DNA from: Actimicrobium sp035984655
GTDB taxonomy: Bacteria; Pseudomonadota; Gammaproteobacteria; Burkholderiales; Burkholderiaceae_D
Reading direction: 5' to 3'
NCBI RefSeq assembly: GCF_035984655.1
Contig: NZ_JAXCHT010000006.1
Coordinates: 62,001 to 126,000 of the forward strand
DNA: 64,000 bases
Both the position numbers and the translations under genes were made by a program. Positions 8,517 through 16,699 of the stretch are shown here, in pieces. The first letter of the stretch is position 1. Each line of letters begins with the position of its first letter. A model generated the notes under the pieces. The model made no database searches. It was not told the origin of the DNA and saw only the letters and a program-made list of their open reading frames with translations.

Positions 8517-10592
8517 ATGGCAGGCCAACTCAATCCCCAACTCTTGCTTGCCGTCCCGCTCGCGCCGCTGGTCGGCTCGGCCATTGCAGGCCTGCTCGGT
8601 ACCAAGTTTCTTGGCAACGTCGTCGGCCGCAAGGTGTCGCATTCGGTGACCATCCTCGGCGTGTTTGTCGCGCTGCTGATTTCGATCCAGACCCTGCTGC
8701 AGGTGCTGGACGGCGCCAGCTACAACGGCACCCTGTACACCTGGATGACGGTCGGTTCGCTGAAGATGGAAGTCGGTTTCATGATCGACAGCCTGACCGC
8801 GATGATGATGTGCGTGGTGACCTTCGTGTCGCTGATGGTGCACATCTACACGATCGGCTACATGCAGGAAGACGAAGGCTACAACCGCTTCTTCTCGTAC
8901 ATCGCGCTGTTCACGTTCTCGATGCTGATGCTGGTCATGAGCAACAACTTCCTGCAGCTGTTCTTCGGCTGGGAAGCAGTGGGCCTGGTGTCATACCTGC
9001 TGATCGGTTTCTATTACACCCGGCCGACCGCCATTGCGGCCAACATGAAGGCCTTCCTGGTCAACCGGGTCGGTGACTTCGGCTTCATCCTCGGTATTGG
9101 CTTGCTGCTGGCCTATGCCGGCTCCATGAACTACCTCGATGTGTTCGCCAAAAAGGACGAGCTGGCGACGCTGATGTTGCCCGGCACCGACTGGATGCTG
9201 CTGACCGTCGCCTGTATCTGCCTGTTCATCGGTGCGATGGGCAAGTCGGCGCAGTTCCCACTGCACGTGTGGCTGCCGGATTCGATGGAAGGCCCGACCC
9301 CGATTTCCGCGCTGATCCATGCCGCGACGATGGTCACGGCCGGCATTTTCATGGTGGCGCGCATGTCGCCGCTGTTCGAGCTGTCCGATACGGCGCTGTC
9401 GTTCATCCTCGTGATCGGCTCGATCACCGCGCTGTTCATGGGTTTCCTCGGCATCATCCAGACCGACATCAAGCGTGTCGTGGCGTACTCGACGCTGTCG
9501 CAGCTCGGCTACATGACGGTGGCGCTGGGCTGCTCGGCCTACTCGGTCGCCGTGTTCCATCTGATGACCCATGCCTTCTTCAAGGCGCTGCTGTTCCTCG
9601 GCGCCGGTTCGGTCATCGTCGGCATGCATCACGACCAGGACATCCGCAACATGGGCGGCCTGCGCAAGTACATGCCGATCACCTGGATCACCTCGCTGGT
9701 CGGTTCGCTGGCGCTGATCGGCACGCCGTTCTTCTCCGGTTTCTATTCGAAGGACAGCATCATCGAGGCCGTCAAGGCCACGCATCTGGCCGGCTCGGGC
9801 TTTGCCTACTTCGCCGTGATGGCGGGTGTCTTTGTGACGGCGTTCTACTCATTCCGGATGTACTTCATCGTGTTCCATGGCGAAGAGCGCTTCGGCAAGG
9901 CACATGCCGCGCATCACGATACCGCGCACGCTGCACATCATGGCGCCGAGGAAGAAGCGCATGGCCACGACGAGCACCACGGCCTGGCGCCTGGACAGAA
10001 ACCGCACGAGTCACCGTGGGTGATCACGCTGCCGCTGATCTTGCTGGCGATCCCGTCGGCCGTGATCGGCTTCCTGACCATCGAGCCAATGCTGTTCGGC
10101 GATTTCTTCAAGGGTGTGATCGCAGTCAATGAAGCGCACATGGCGATGGAAGAATTGCGTACCGAATTCCACGGCCCGTTGCAGATGGCGCTGCATGGCC
10201 TGCTGTCGCCGGTGTTCCTGCTGGCGGCTGCCGGTGTCGCCAGCGCGTACTACTTCTACATGGTCAATCCGAAAGTGCCGGCTGCGATGAAGGCGCGCTG
10301 CGGCCCGATCTACCGCCTGCTGGACAACAAGTATTACCTCGATGCGTTCAACGAGATCGTCTTTGCCAAAGGCGCACGCCTGATCGGTTCCGGCTTCTCG
10401 CTGCTGGGTGACCGCATGCTGATCGACGGGCTGTTCGTCAATGGCAGTGCCAAGCTGGTGGGCTGGTTCTCGACCGTCGTGCGCAAACTGCAATCCGGCT
10501 ACATCTATCATTACGCGTTCGTGATGATTCTTGGCGTGCTCGGTTTCCTGGTGGTGTTCCTGCCATTTCCGCGCTTTCCTTTCAGCCAATAA
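8517..10592 (+). CDS. nuoL: NADH-quinone oxidoreductase subunit L
   Basis: This 691-residue antiporter-like subunit sits at the distal end of complex I and pumps protons. It has many hydrophobic helices and the Mrp-type core, including KSAQFPLHVWLPDSMEGPTP near residues 242-261 and HAFFKALLFLGAG. The C-terminal long lateral helix region is present. A cytosol- or periplasm-exposed loop at about residues 462-492 is unusually rich in His, Ala and Glu (see findings). An AAGG ribosome site lies just upstream. Confidence 0.98.
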   Translation: MAGQLNPQLLLAVPLAPLVGSAIAGLLGTKFLGNVVGRKVSHSVTILGVFVALLISIQTLLQVLDGASYNGTLYTWMTVGSLKMEVGFMIDSLTAMMMCVVTFVSLMVHIYTIGYMQEDEGYNRFFSYIALFTFSMLMLVMSNNFLQLFFGWEAVGLVSYLLIGFYYTRPTAIAANMKAFLVNRVGDFGFILGIGLLLAYAGSMNYLDVFAKKDELATLMLPGTDWMLLTVACICLFIGAMGKSAQFPLHVWLPDSMEGPTPISALIHAATMVTAGIFMVARMSPLFELSDTALSFILVIGSITALFMGFLGIIQTDIKRVVAYSTLSQLGYMTVALGCSAYSVAVFHLMTHAFFKALLFLGAGSVIVGMHHDQDIRNMGGLRKYMPITWITSLVGSLALIGTPFFSGFYSKDSIIEAVKATHLAGSGFAYFAVMAGVFVTAFYSFRMYFIVFHGEERFGKAHAAHHDTAHAAHHGAEEEAHGHDEHHGLAPGQKPHESPWVITLPLILLAIPSAVIGFLTIEPMLFGDFFKGVIAVNEAHMAMEELRTEFHGPLQMALHGLLSPVFLLAAAGVASAYYFYMVNPKVPAAMKARCGPIYRLLDNKYYLDAFNEIVFAKGARLIGSGFSLLGDRMLIDGLFVNGSAKLVGWFSTVVRKLQSGYIYHYAFVMILGVLGFLVVFLPFPRFPFSQ

Positions 10593-10618
10593 GCTGGCCA
10601 CGCCAACCCATAATAATC

Positions 10619-12121
10619 ATGATTCAGTCCAATATTTCTAACGCGTTTTCCATCCTCAGTCTGGCCATCTGGTGCCCGATTGCCTTCGGGATCCTTATCC
10701 TGGCGTTTGGCCGCGACGACAATCCGACGCTGGTGCGGATCGCCGCGCTGATTGGCTCGGTGGTCAGTTTTCTGGTCACGCTGCCGCTGCTCGATCGCTT
10801 CGACAATGCCGCCCACGGCATGCAGTTCGTCGAAAAAATGCCGTGGATCGAGCGCTTCAATATCCAGTACTTCCTTGGCATCGACGGCATCTCGCTGTGG
10901 TTCGTGGTGCTGACGGCATTCATCACGATCATCGTCGTCATCTCGGCATGGGAAGTCATCGAGAAGAAGGTCGCGCAGTACATGGGCGCCTTCCTGATCC
11001 TGTCGGGCATCATGATCGGCGTGTTCTGCGCGCTGGATGGCTTGCTGTTCTATGTCTTCTTCGAGGCGACGTTGATCCCGATGTTCATCATCATCGGCAT
11101 CTGGGGCGGCGCCAACCGCGTCTATGCGGCGATCAAGTTCTTCCTCTACACGTTTTTCGGCTCGCTGCTGATGCTGGTTGCACTGATCTACCTGTACTTC
11201 GCATCAGGCGGATCGTTCGACATCACTTACTGGCACGAGCTGCCGCTGCCGATGCATGTGCAGATCGGGCTGTTCCTGGCCTTCATGATGGCGTTCGCGG
11301 TCAAGGTGCCAATGTGGCCGGTACATACGTGGTTGCCAGACGCGCACGTCGAAGCGCCAACCGGCGGCTCGGTCGTGCTGGCTGCCATCATGCTCAAGCT
11401 GGGCGCCTACGGTTTCCTGCGCTTCTCGTTGCCGATCACTCCGGACGCGAGTCACTATCTGGCGCCGTTCGTCATCACCCTGTCGCTGATCGCGGTGATC
11501 TACATCGGTCTGGTGGCGCTGGTGCAGGCTGACATGAAGAAGCTGGTCGCCTACTCGTCGATTGCGCACATGGGTTTTGTCACGCTGGGCTTCTTTGCCT
11601 TCAATGAGATGGCAGTGCAGGGCGGCATCGTGCAAATGATTTCTCATGGCTTCGTCTCGGCCGCGATGTTCCTGTGCATCGGCGTGCTGTACGACCGCAT
11701 GCATTCGCGCGCCATCGCCGACTACGGCGGCGTGGTCAACACCATGCCGAAGTTTGCCGCGTTCTTCGTACTGTTCTCGCTGGCCAATTGCGGCTTGCCA
11801 GCGACCTCCGGCTTCGTCGGCGAGTTCATGGTGATCCTGGGCGCCATCAAGTTCAATTTCTGGATCGGCCTGCTGGCTGCGACCGCGCTGATTTTCGGTG
11901 CTGCGTATTCGCTGTGGCTGGTCAAGCGGGTGATTTTTGGCGCCGTGGCGAATCATCACGTCGCCGAACTGAAAGACCTGAACAAGCGCGAATTCTTCAT
12001 GCTCGGCGTGCTGGCGATTGCGGTGCTGGTGATGGGACTGTATCCGGCCCCGTTCACCGATGTGATGCAAACCTCGGTCGCCGATCTGTTGCAGCACGTT
12101 TCCATTTCCAAAGCCAACTGA
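10619..12121 (+). CDS. nuoM: NADH-quinone oxidoreductase subunit M
   Basis: This 500-residue antiporter-like proton-pumping subunit of complex I has about 14 helices. Conserved features include FEATLIPMFIIIGIWG, with the helix-5 glutamate, and KVPMWPVHTWLPDAHVEAPT, with the helix-7 lysine. The ATG lies 26 bases after nuoL. Its TGA stop shares a base with the ATG of a 17-codon mini-ORF that leads into nuoN. Confidence 0.98.
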   Translation: MIQSNISNAFSILSLAIWCPIAFGILILAFGRDDNPTLVRIAALIGSVVSFLVTLPLLDRFDNAAHGMQFVEKMPWIERFNIQYFLGIDGISLWFVVLTAFITIIVVISAWEVIEKKVAQYMGAFLILSGIMIGVFCALDGLLFYVFFEATLIPMFIIIGIWGGANRVYAAIKFFLYTFFGSLLMLVALIYLYFASGGSFDITYWHELPLPMHVQIGLFLAFMMAFAVKVPMWPVHTWLPDAHVEAPTGGSVVLAAIMLKLGAYGFLRFSLPITPDASHYLAPFVITLSLIAVIYIGLVALVQADMKKLVAYSSIAHMGFVTLGFFAFNEMAVQGGIVQMISHGFVSAAMFLCIGVLYDRMHSRAIADYGGVVNTMPKFAAFFVLFSLANCGLPATSGFVGEFMVILGAIKFNFWIGLLAATALIFGAAYSLWLVKRVIFGAVANHHVAELKDLNKREFFMLGVLAIAVLVMGLYPAPFTDVMQTSVADLLQHVSISKAN

Positions 12122-12174
12122 TGAATGCCATCGTCAACATCTATCGTGGACAGCCGGTTGCGGCACAAAAATGA
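12121..12174 (+). CDS. Candidate 17-codon coupling peptide between nuoM and nuoN
   Basis: The ATG shares a base with the nuoM stop (TGATG). The frame encodes MNAIVNIYRGQPVAAQK and ends in a TGA that overlaps the nuoN ATG (AAATGA). It exactly fills the space between the two genes. nuoN has no obvious ribosome site of its own in this stretch, so terminating ribosomes could reinitiate at nuoN. The peptide itself may have no function. The arrangement could also be chance, since the spacer is short. Confidence 0.4.
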   Translation: MNAIVNIYRGQPVAAQK

Positions 12175-13673
12175 ATAACCTCAATCTGATCCCGCTGTAC
12201 CCGGAAATCTTTCTGCTGATTGCCACCTCGGTGATTCTGCTCATCGATATGTTCCTGTCGGATAAACAGCGCAGCCTCACGTATGCGCTATCGCTGGTAA
12301 CCCTGTTTATCTGTGCTGCGCTCAGTTTCGTGTATCTGAAAACAGGCGAGAGCACCTACCTGTTCAGCAACATGGTGGTGGTTGACCCGATGGCCAATCT
12401 GCTCAAGCTGGCGTCCTACCTGGCCGTCGGTGTCACGCTGGTGTATTCGCGCAGTTACGTCGAGGCGCGCGGCATCGTCAATGACAAGCTGGGCGGCGAA
12501 TTTTATGTGCTGGCGCTGTTTTCCCTGCTCGGCCAGATGGTGATGATCTCGGGCAGCAATCTGCTGATCATCTACCTCGGCCTCGAACTGATGTCACTGT
12601 CGCTGTACGCGCTGGTGGCGTTGCGGCGCGACCATACCCAGTCGACCGAAGCGGCCATGAAGTACTTCATCCTTGGCGCGCTGGCCTCCGGCTTCCTGCT
12701 GTACGGGATGTCGATGCTGTACGGTGCGACCGGCTCGATGGACCTGAGCGATATCGTCAAGGTCAGCATGTCGGGCACCGCCAACAAGACCGTGCTGGTG
12801 TTCGGCATCGTATTCGTGGTGGCGGGACTGGCGTTCAAGCTGGGCGCTGTGCCATTCCACATGTGGGTGCCCGACGTGTATCAGGGCGCGCCTACGGCGG
12901 TCACGCTGCTGCTGGGTAGCGGCCCGAAACTGGCCACCTTTGCCATCATCGTGCGCCTGCTGGTCGAAGGCTTGCTGCCGCTGGCGGGCGATTGGCAACA
13001 GATGCTGCTGATCCTGGCCGTGCTGTCGCTGGCGATCGGGAATATCACCGCCATCGTGCAGACCAATCTCAAGCGCATGCTGGCCTATTCCACCATTTCG
13101 CAGATGGGCTTCGTGCTGCTCGGGCTGCTGTCGGGTATCACCGATGGCAATGGTTTTTCCGCCGTCAATGCTTACAGCTCGGCCATGTTCTACACCATCA
13201 CCTACGTGCTGACAACGCTGGGTACGTTCGGCATCATCATGCTGCTGTCGCGCAAGGGCTTTGAAGCCGAAAGCATCGACGACCTGAAGGGCTTGAATCA
13301 ACGCAGCCCGTGGTTTGCGCTGGTGATGATGCTGTTCATGTTTTCGCTGGCTGGCATCCCGCCAACCATGGGTTTCTACGCCAAGCTGTCGGTGCTGCAG
13401 GCGGTGCTGGGCACCGGCCATGTCTGGCTTGCCGTGACGGCGGTGCTGTTCTCGCTGATCGGCGCCTACTACTATCTGCGCGTGATCAAGGTGATGTATT
13501 TCGACGCTCCGACCAGCAATGAAAAGATCGTCGCCAATACCGACATGCGCATCATCCTGAGCATCAATGGCGCCGCCGTGCTGGCGCTGGGACTGATGCC
13601 GGGCGCGCTGATGGCGGCCTGCGAGTCGGCGGTGGGGCTGTCCCTGCGGGCCTTCGTGCGCAGTCTGTTTTAA
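12171..13673 (+). CDS. nuoN: NADH-quinone oxidoreductase subunit N
   Basis: This 500-residue antiporter-like subunit lies next to NuoK in the complex I membrane arm. About 14 hydrophobic helices are visible. Typical motifs are LGLELMSLSLYALVAL, AFKLGAVPFHMWVPDVYQGAP and LKRMLAYSTISQMGF. The starting ATG overlaps the stop of a mini-ORF that follows nuoM. It is the last gene of the complex I run, and a Nudix gene follows 22 bases later on the same strand, probably co-transcribed. Confidence 0.98.
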   Translation: MNNLNLIPLYPEIFLLIATSVILLIDMFLSDKQRSLTYALSLVTLFICAALSFVYLKTGESTYLFSNMVVVDPMANLLKLASYLAVGVTLVYSRSYVEARGIVNDKLGGEFYVLALFSLLGQMVMISGSNLLIIYLGLELMSLSLYALVALRRDHTQSTEAAMKYFILGALASGFLLYGMSMLYGATGSMDLSDIVKVSMSGTANKTVLVFGIVFVVAGLAFKLGAVPFHMWVPDVYQGAPTAVTLLLGSGPKLATFAIIVRLLVEGLLPLAGDWQQMLLILAVLSLAIGNITAIVQTNLKRMLAYSTISQMGFVLLGLLSGITDGNGFSAVNAYSSAMFYTITYVLTTLGTFGIIMLLSRKGFEAESIDDLKGLNQRSPWFALVMMLFMFSLAGIPPTMGFYAKLSVLQAVLGTGHVWLAVTAVLFSLIGAYYYLRVIKVMYFDAPTSNEKIVANTDMRIILSINGAAVLALGLMPGALMAACESAVGLSLRAFVRSLF

Positions 13674-13695
13674 ACGCTATCGATCGGAACCGGGC

Positions 13696-14271
13696 ATGGA
13701 CCAGCATCTGAAGGAAACACGTATCGATGGTGGCCTGGCCTACGATGGCAAGTTCCTCAAGATCCACAAGGACACGATCCGGCTGCCCGACGGCAAGACC
13801 GGCACCCGGGAGTTCATCCGGCATTCCGGCGCAGTCGTGATCCTGCCGCTGCTGGAGGATGGCAGCGTGCTGCTGGAGCGCCAATACCGCTATCCGGTCG
13901 ATCGCGTGATGATCGAGTATCCGGCCGGGAAGATCGATCCGGGCGAAGATCCGCTGGCCTGCGCCAAGCGCGAATTGCAGGAAGAAACCGGCTACACCGC
14001 AACCGACTGGCAGTTCGTCTGCACCATCCACAACGCCATCGCCTACTCCGACGAGCACCTGGAAATCTATCTGGCGCGCGGCCTGGTCGCGGGGCCGAGC
14101 GCCCTTGATGATGGCGAATTCCTGGAAACCTTTACCGCCAGCGTCGACGAATTGCTCGACTGGGTGCGGCAAGGCAAGGTCACCGACGTCAAGACGGTCA
14201 TCGGCACCTTCTGGCTGCAGAAGATTCTGGCCGGCGACTGGCAGCTGCAGGACAACGTCGGTCCAGGCTAG
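13696..14271 (+). CDS. Nudix hydrolase, ADP-ribose pyrophosphatase-like
   Basis: This 191-residue protein probably hydrolyses a nucleoside diphosphate derivative such as ADP-ribose, giving AMP and ribose phosphate. The Nudix box is complete: G78, E84, then R92-E93-L94-Q95-E96-E97-T98-G99, so the metal-binding glutamates are in place. The N-terminal half and the length fit the NudF/ADPRase group rather than MutT. It follows nuoN by 22 bases and is likely the last gene of that transcript. The exact substrate is inferred from family resemblance only. Confidence 0.88.
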   Translation: MDQHLKETRIDGGLAYDGKFLKIHKDTIRLPDGKTGTREFIRHSGAVVILPLLEDGSVLLERQYRYPVDRVMIEYPAGKIDPGEDPLACAKRELQEETGYTATDWQFVCTIHNAIAYSDEHLEIYLARGLVAGPSALDDGEFLETFTASVDELLDWVRQGKVTDVKTVIGTFWLQKILAGDWQLQDNVGPG

Positions 14272-14326
14272 TACGATCAAGCGTCGTGCCATCGCGTGCG
14301 ACGCAGTCCTGTATTGTTACGCTGCC

Positions 14327-14358
14327 GGACCCGGCCGTTTTCCGCTAGCCGGGCCTTT
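14327..14358 (+). terminator. Possible intrinsic terminator after the nuo-Nudix run
   Basis: GGACCCGGC (14327-14335) pairs with GCCGGGCC (14348-14355) with one bulged A and a 12-base loop. A short T run and then a C/T-rich tract follow. The T run is weak, so termination may be partial. Confidence 0.4.
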
Positions 14359-14379
14359 CCCCCTTTCTGATTGCTGACC

Positions 14380-15414
14380 ATGACCGCCACCACCACCGCG
14401 CATCAACAATGGATTTATCGTCATCAACCGGTCGGTGTGGTCGGACCGGAACACTATGAGCTGACGACCCAGCCGCTGTCGATGGCGCTGTCCGAAGGCG
14501 AAGTGCTGGTGGCGTCGCGTTTCATCAGCGTCGATCCCTACATGCGCATCAACCAGTCGCGCAAGCCAACCTACAACGCCGAGCCGCACCCGCTGAATGT
14601 GGTGCAGTCAGCCGGTGGCGTCGGGCAAGTCCTTGCGTCGCAATCACCCGGCCTGGCTGTCGGTGACTGGGTCGAGGGCATGCTCGGCTGGCAGACCCAT
14701 GCGCGCATGCATCACAGCGCGCTGCGCCGGCTGGATCCGGATTTCGCGCCGGTCAGCACGGCACTGGGTGTGCTGGGCATGCCCGGGCGCACCGCGTGGT
14801 TCGGCTTGACCGAGTCAGGCCGTCCGCACGCCGGCGAGGTGGTGGTGGTGTCGGGCGCCGCCGGTGCGGTTGGCTCACTGGTGGCGCAGTTCGCCAAAAA
14901 ACATGGCTGCCGCGTGCTCGGCATCGCCGGTGGCGCCGAGAAGTGCCGCTGGCTGACCGAGTCGCTCGGCCTGGATTGGGCGCTGGATTACAAGAGCTTC
15001 CGTGATGCGCAAGGTCTGAGCGATGCGATCAAGGCCTGTACCGGGGGCGTCGACGTGTACTTCGATAATGTCGGCGGCTGGATCACCGATGCCATTTTCC
15101 CGATTATCCACCGGCGTGCGCGCATCGTGATCTGCGGCACCATCAGCCAGTATTCCGGCGGGCTGGACGAGGCCGAACTGGGACCGCGTTTTCTGCAGCA
15201 TATGCTGTACCAGCGCGCGACCATCCAGGGCATGCTGGCGCGCGACTATGCGCACCGCATGGATGAGATGCTGCGGGTGGTCGGACCGTGGGTGCAGCGC
15301 GGCGAGATCGTGTTTGCCGAGACCATCGTGTACGGTTTTGCCGAACTGCCGGCGACGCTCAACGCCTTGTTTACGGGCGAGCATCGTGGCAAGTTGCTGG
15401 TCGAAGTCGGTTGA
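14380..15414 (+). CDS. NADP-dependent zinc-free medium-chain oxidoreductase (CurA/YncB-like)
   Basis: This 344-residue member of the medium-chain dehydrogenase/reductase superfamily belongs to the leukotriene-B4 dehydrogenase/CurA group, which reduces alkenal or enone double bonds with NADPH. The Rossmann motif SGAAGAVGSLVAQFAK lies near residues 160-175, and DVYFDNVGG is the group's typical core. Zinc-binding cysteines are absent. An in-frame TTG nine bases earlier exists, but the ATG at 14380 gives the usual start. It converges on the MFS gene, with about 37 bases between the stops. Confidence 0.88.
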   Translation: MTATTTAHQQWIYRHQPVGVVGPEHYELTTQPLSMALSEGEVLVASRFISVDPYMRINQSRKPTYNAEPHPLNVVQSAGGVGQVLASQSPGLAVGDWVEGMLGWQTHARMHHSALRRLDPDFAPVSTALGVLGMPGRTAWFGLTESGRPHAGEVVVVSGAAGAVGSLVAQFAKKHGCRVLGIAGGAEKCRWLTESLGLDWALDYKSFRDAQGLSDAIKACTGGVDVYFDNVGGWITDAIFPIIHRRARIVICGTISQYSGGLDEAELGPRFLQHMLYQRATIQGMLARDYAHRMDEMLRVVGPWVQRGEIVFAETIVYGFAELPATLNALFTGEHRGKLLVEVG

Positions 15415-15451
15415 TTCCGGTGTCGGTCTGACGGCTCGGTTTCATGATGCG

Positions 15452-16699
15452 CTACAAGGCCCGTTGGCGCGATGCCAGCAGCGCGCCGGTGAACAGCGCG
15501 AGCGCTGAAAAGACCAGCCCGCGTTGCAATCCGCCGGGCCCGTCGGCGATCCAGCCGATGACGGAAGGGCCGATGATTTGCCCGAGCGCGAATACCGTCG
15601 TGAACGCGCTGATGCCGGACGACCACGCGTGCGCCGGCAGGTTGTGGCGCACCAGCGCAGTGGTGGAGGCCACCAGCGACAGAAAAATCCCCCCGAACAG
15701 CACGCCTGACGCGAACATCAGCGGTGGCGCCGCGGTCAACGCCGGCAAGATCGTTGCCAGCCCCAGCAGGCCGTTCAGAATGGCCATCGACTGGCCGCCC
15801 TTGAAGTGGTCGAGCATGCGCGCCCAGACGCGCGAGGAGGCCATCACGGCCAATCCCAGCACCAGATAGAAGCAGGTGATGCTGCTGGCGCTCATGCCTT
15901 GCTCCTTGAGCAGCGCAATCACGAAGGTCATGTAGCCGATATAGCCGACACCGAACATCAGATAGCCTGCCAACCCGAACGCGAATGGCCTGAGCCGGAA
16001 ATTGCCGTGCGCACCGGGCGCTGACGGGGTGCCGTCGATGCGGGCCGATGGCAGCGCCATCACCAGCGTCGCCAACAGGCAAACGGCGCCAAGCGCAACC
16101 CAGGCCCACTGCCACGCATGCGCGGCACCATGGGCACTGGCGATGCTCAAGGCGAGCGGTACCAGCAACGCCGACAGTGCGATGCCGAAACCGGTGCCGC
16201 CGTAGTAGATCCCGATCAGCAGGCCGGCGCGCTGCGGATGCAGCATGCTCAGGCGCGCCGCCAGCACACCGCCCGAAATGAAGATGAAGGAACTCGCAAT
16301 GCCGGCCAGCACGCGCTGCACAATCAGCAGATTGGCATCCACCACCAGACCGGACAGCATCATGATCACGCCGGCCAGCAGCGCACCGCCGACCAGCGCG
16401 GTCTGCGCGCGATACCGCCGCATGAGGAGCGGCGTGACCAGCGCGCCGATAAAGTAACCGAGTGCGTTTCCCGTGTTCATCGAGCCGGACAGCAGGTAAC
16501 TCCAGCCCAGATCGGCACGCATTGGCGGCAACAGCAGGGCGTAGGAGAAGCGCGACAGTCCGAGTGAAATCGCCGCACCCAATGACAACGCGAACGCCGT
16601 CAGGAACGGCCGACGCGCGGCCAGCGATTGCGGATCGGGCTGGATGGCCAACGGCGGCTTCAGGTGGCGGTTGCTTGCGGCAGGGTCTGCACCGATCAA
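15452..16699 (-). CDS. MFS transporter, YbfB/YjiJ-like
   Basis: This protein of about 415 residues has roughly 12 hydrophobic helices and a major-facilitator layout. The first helix contains SLGLSRFSYALLLPPMRADL, typical of the YbfB/YjiJ group, whose substrates are mostly unknown. The only upstream start that uses the whole open frame is a TTG at 16699, directly after the etfQO stop. No clear ribosome site is seen, so translation may be coupled to etfQO and the true start could be a little further in. The co-transcription with etfQO is inferred from this contact. Confidence 0.82.
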   Translation of the reverse strand: MIGADPAASNRHLKPPLAIQPDPQSLAARRPFLTAFALSLGAAISLGLSRFSYALLLPPMRADLGWSYLLSGSMNTGNALGYFIGALVTPLLMRRYRAQTALVGGALLAGVIMMLSGLVVDANLLIVQRVLAGIASSFIFISGGVLAARLSMLHPQRAGLLIGIYYGGTGFGIALSALLVPLALSIASAHGAAHAWQWAWVALGAVCLLATLVMALPSARIDGTPSAPGAHGNFRLRPFAFGLAGYLMFGVGYIGYMTFVIALLKEQGMSASSITCFYLVLGLAVMASSRVWARMLDHFKGGQSMAILNGLLGLATILPALTAAPPLMFASGVLFGGIFLSLVASTTALVRHNLPAHAWSSGISAFTTVFALGQIIGPSVIGWIADGPGGLQRGLVFSALALFTGALLASRQRAL

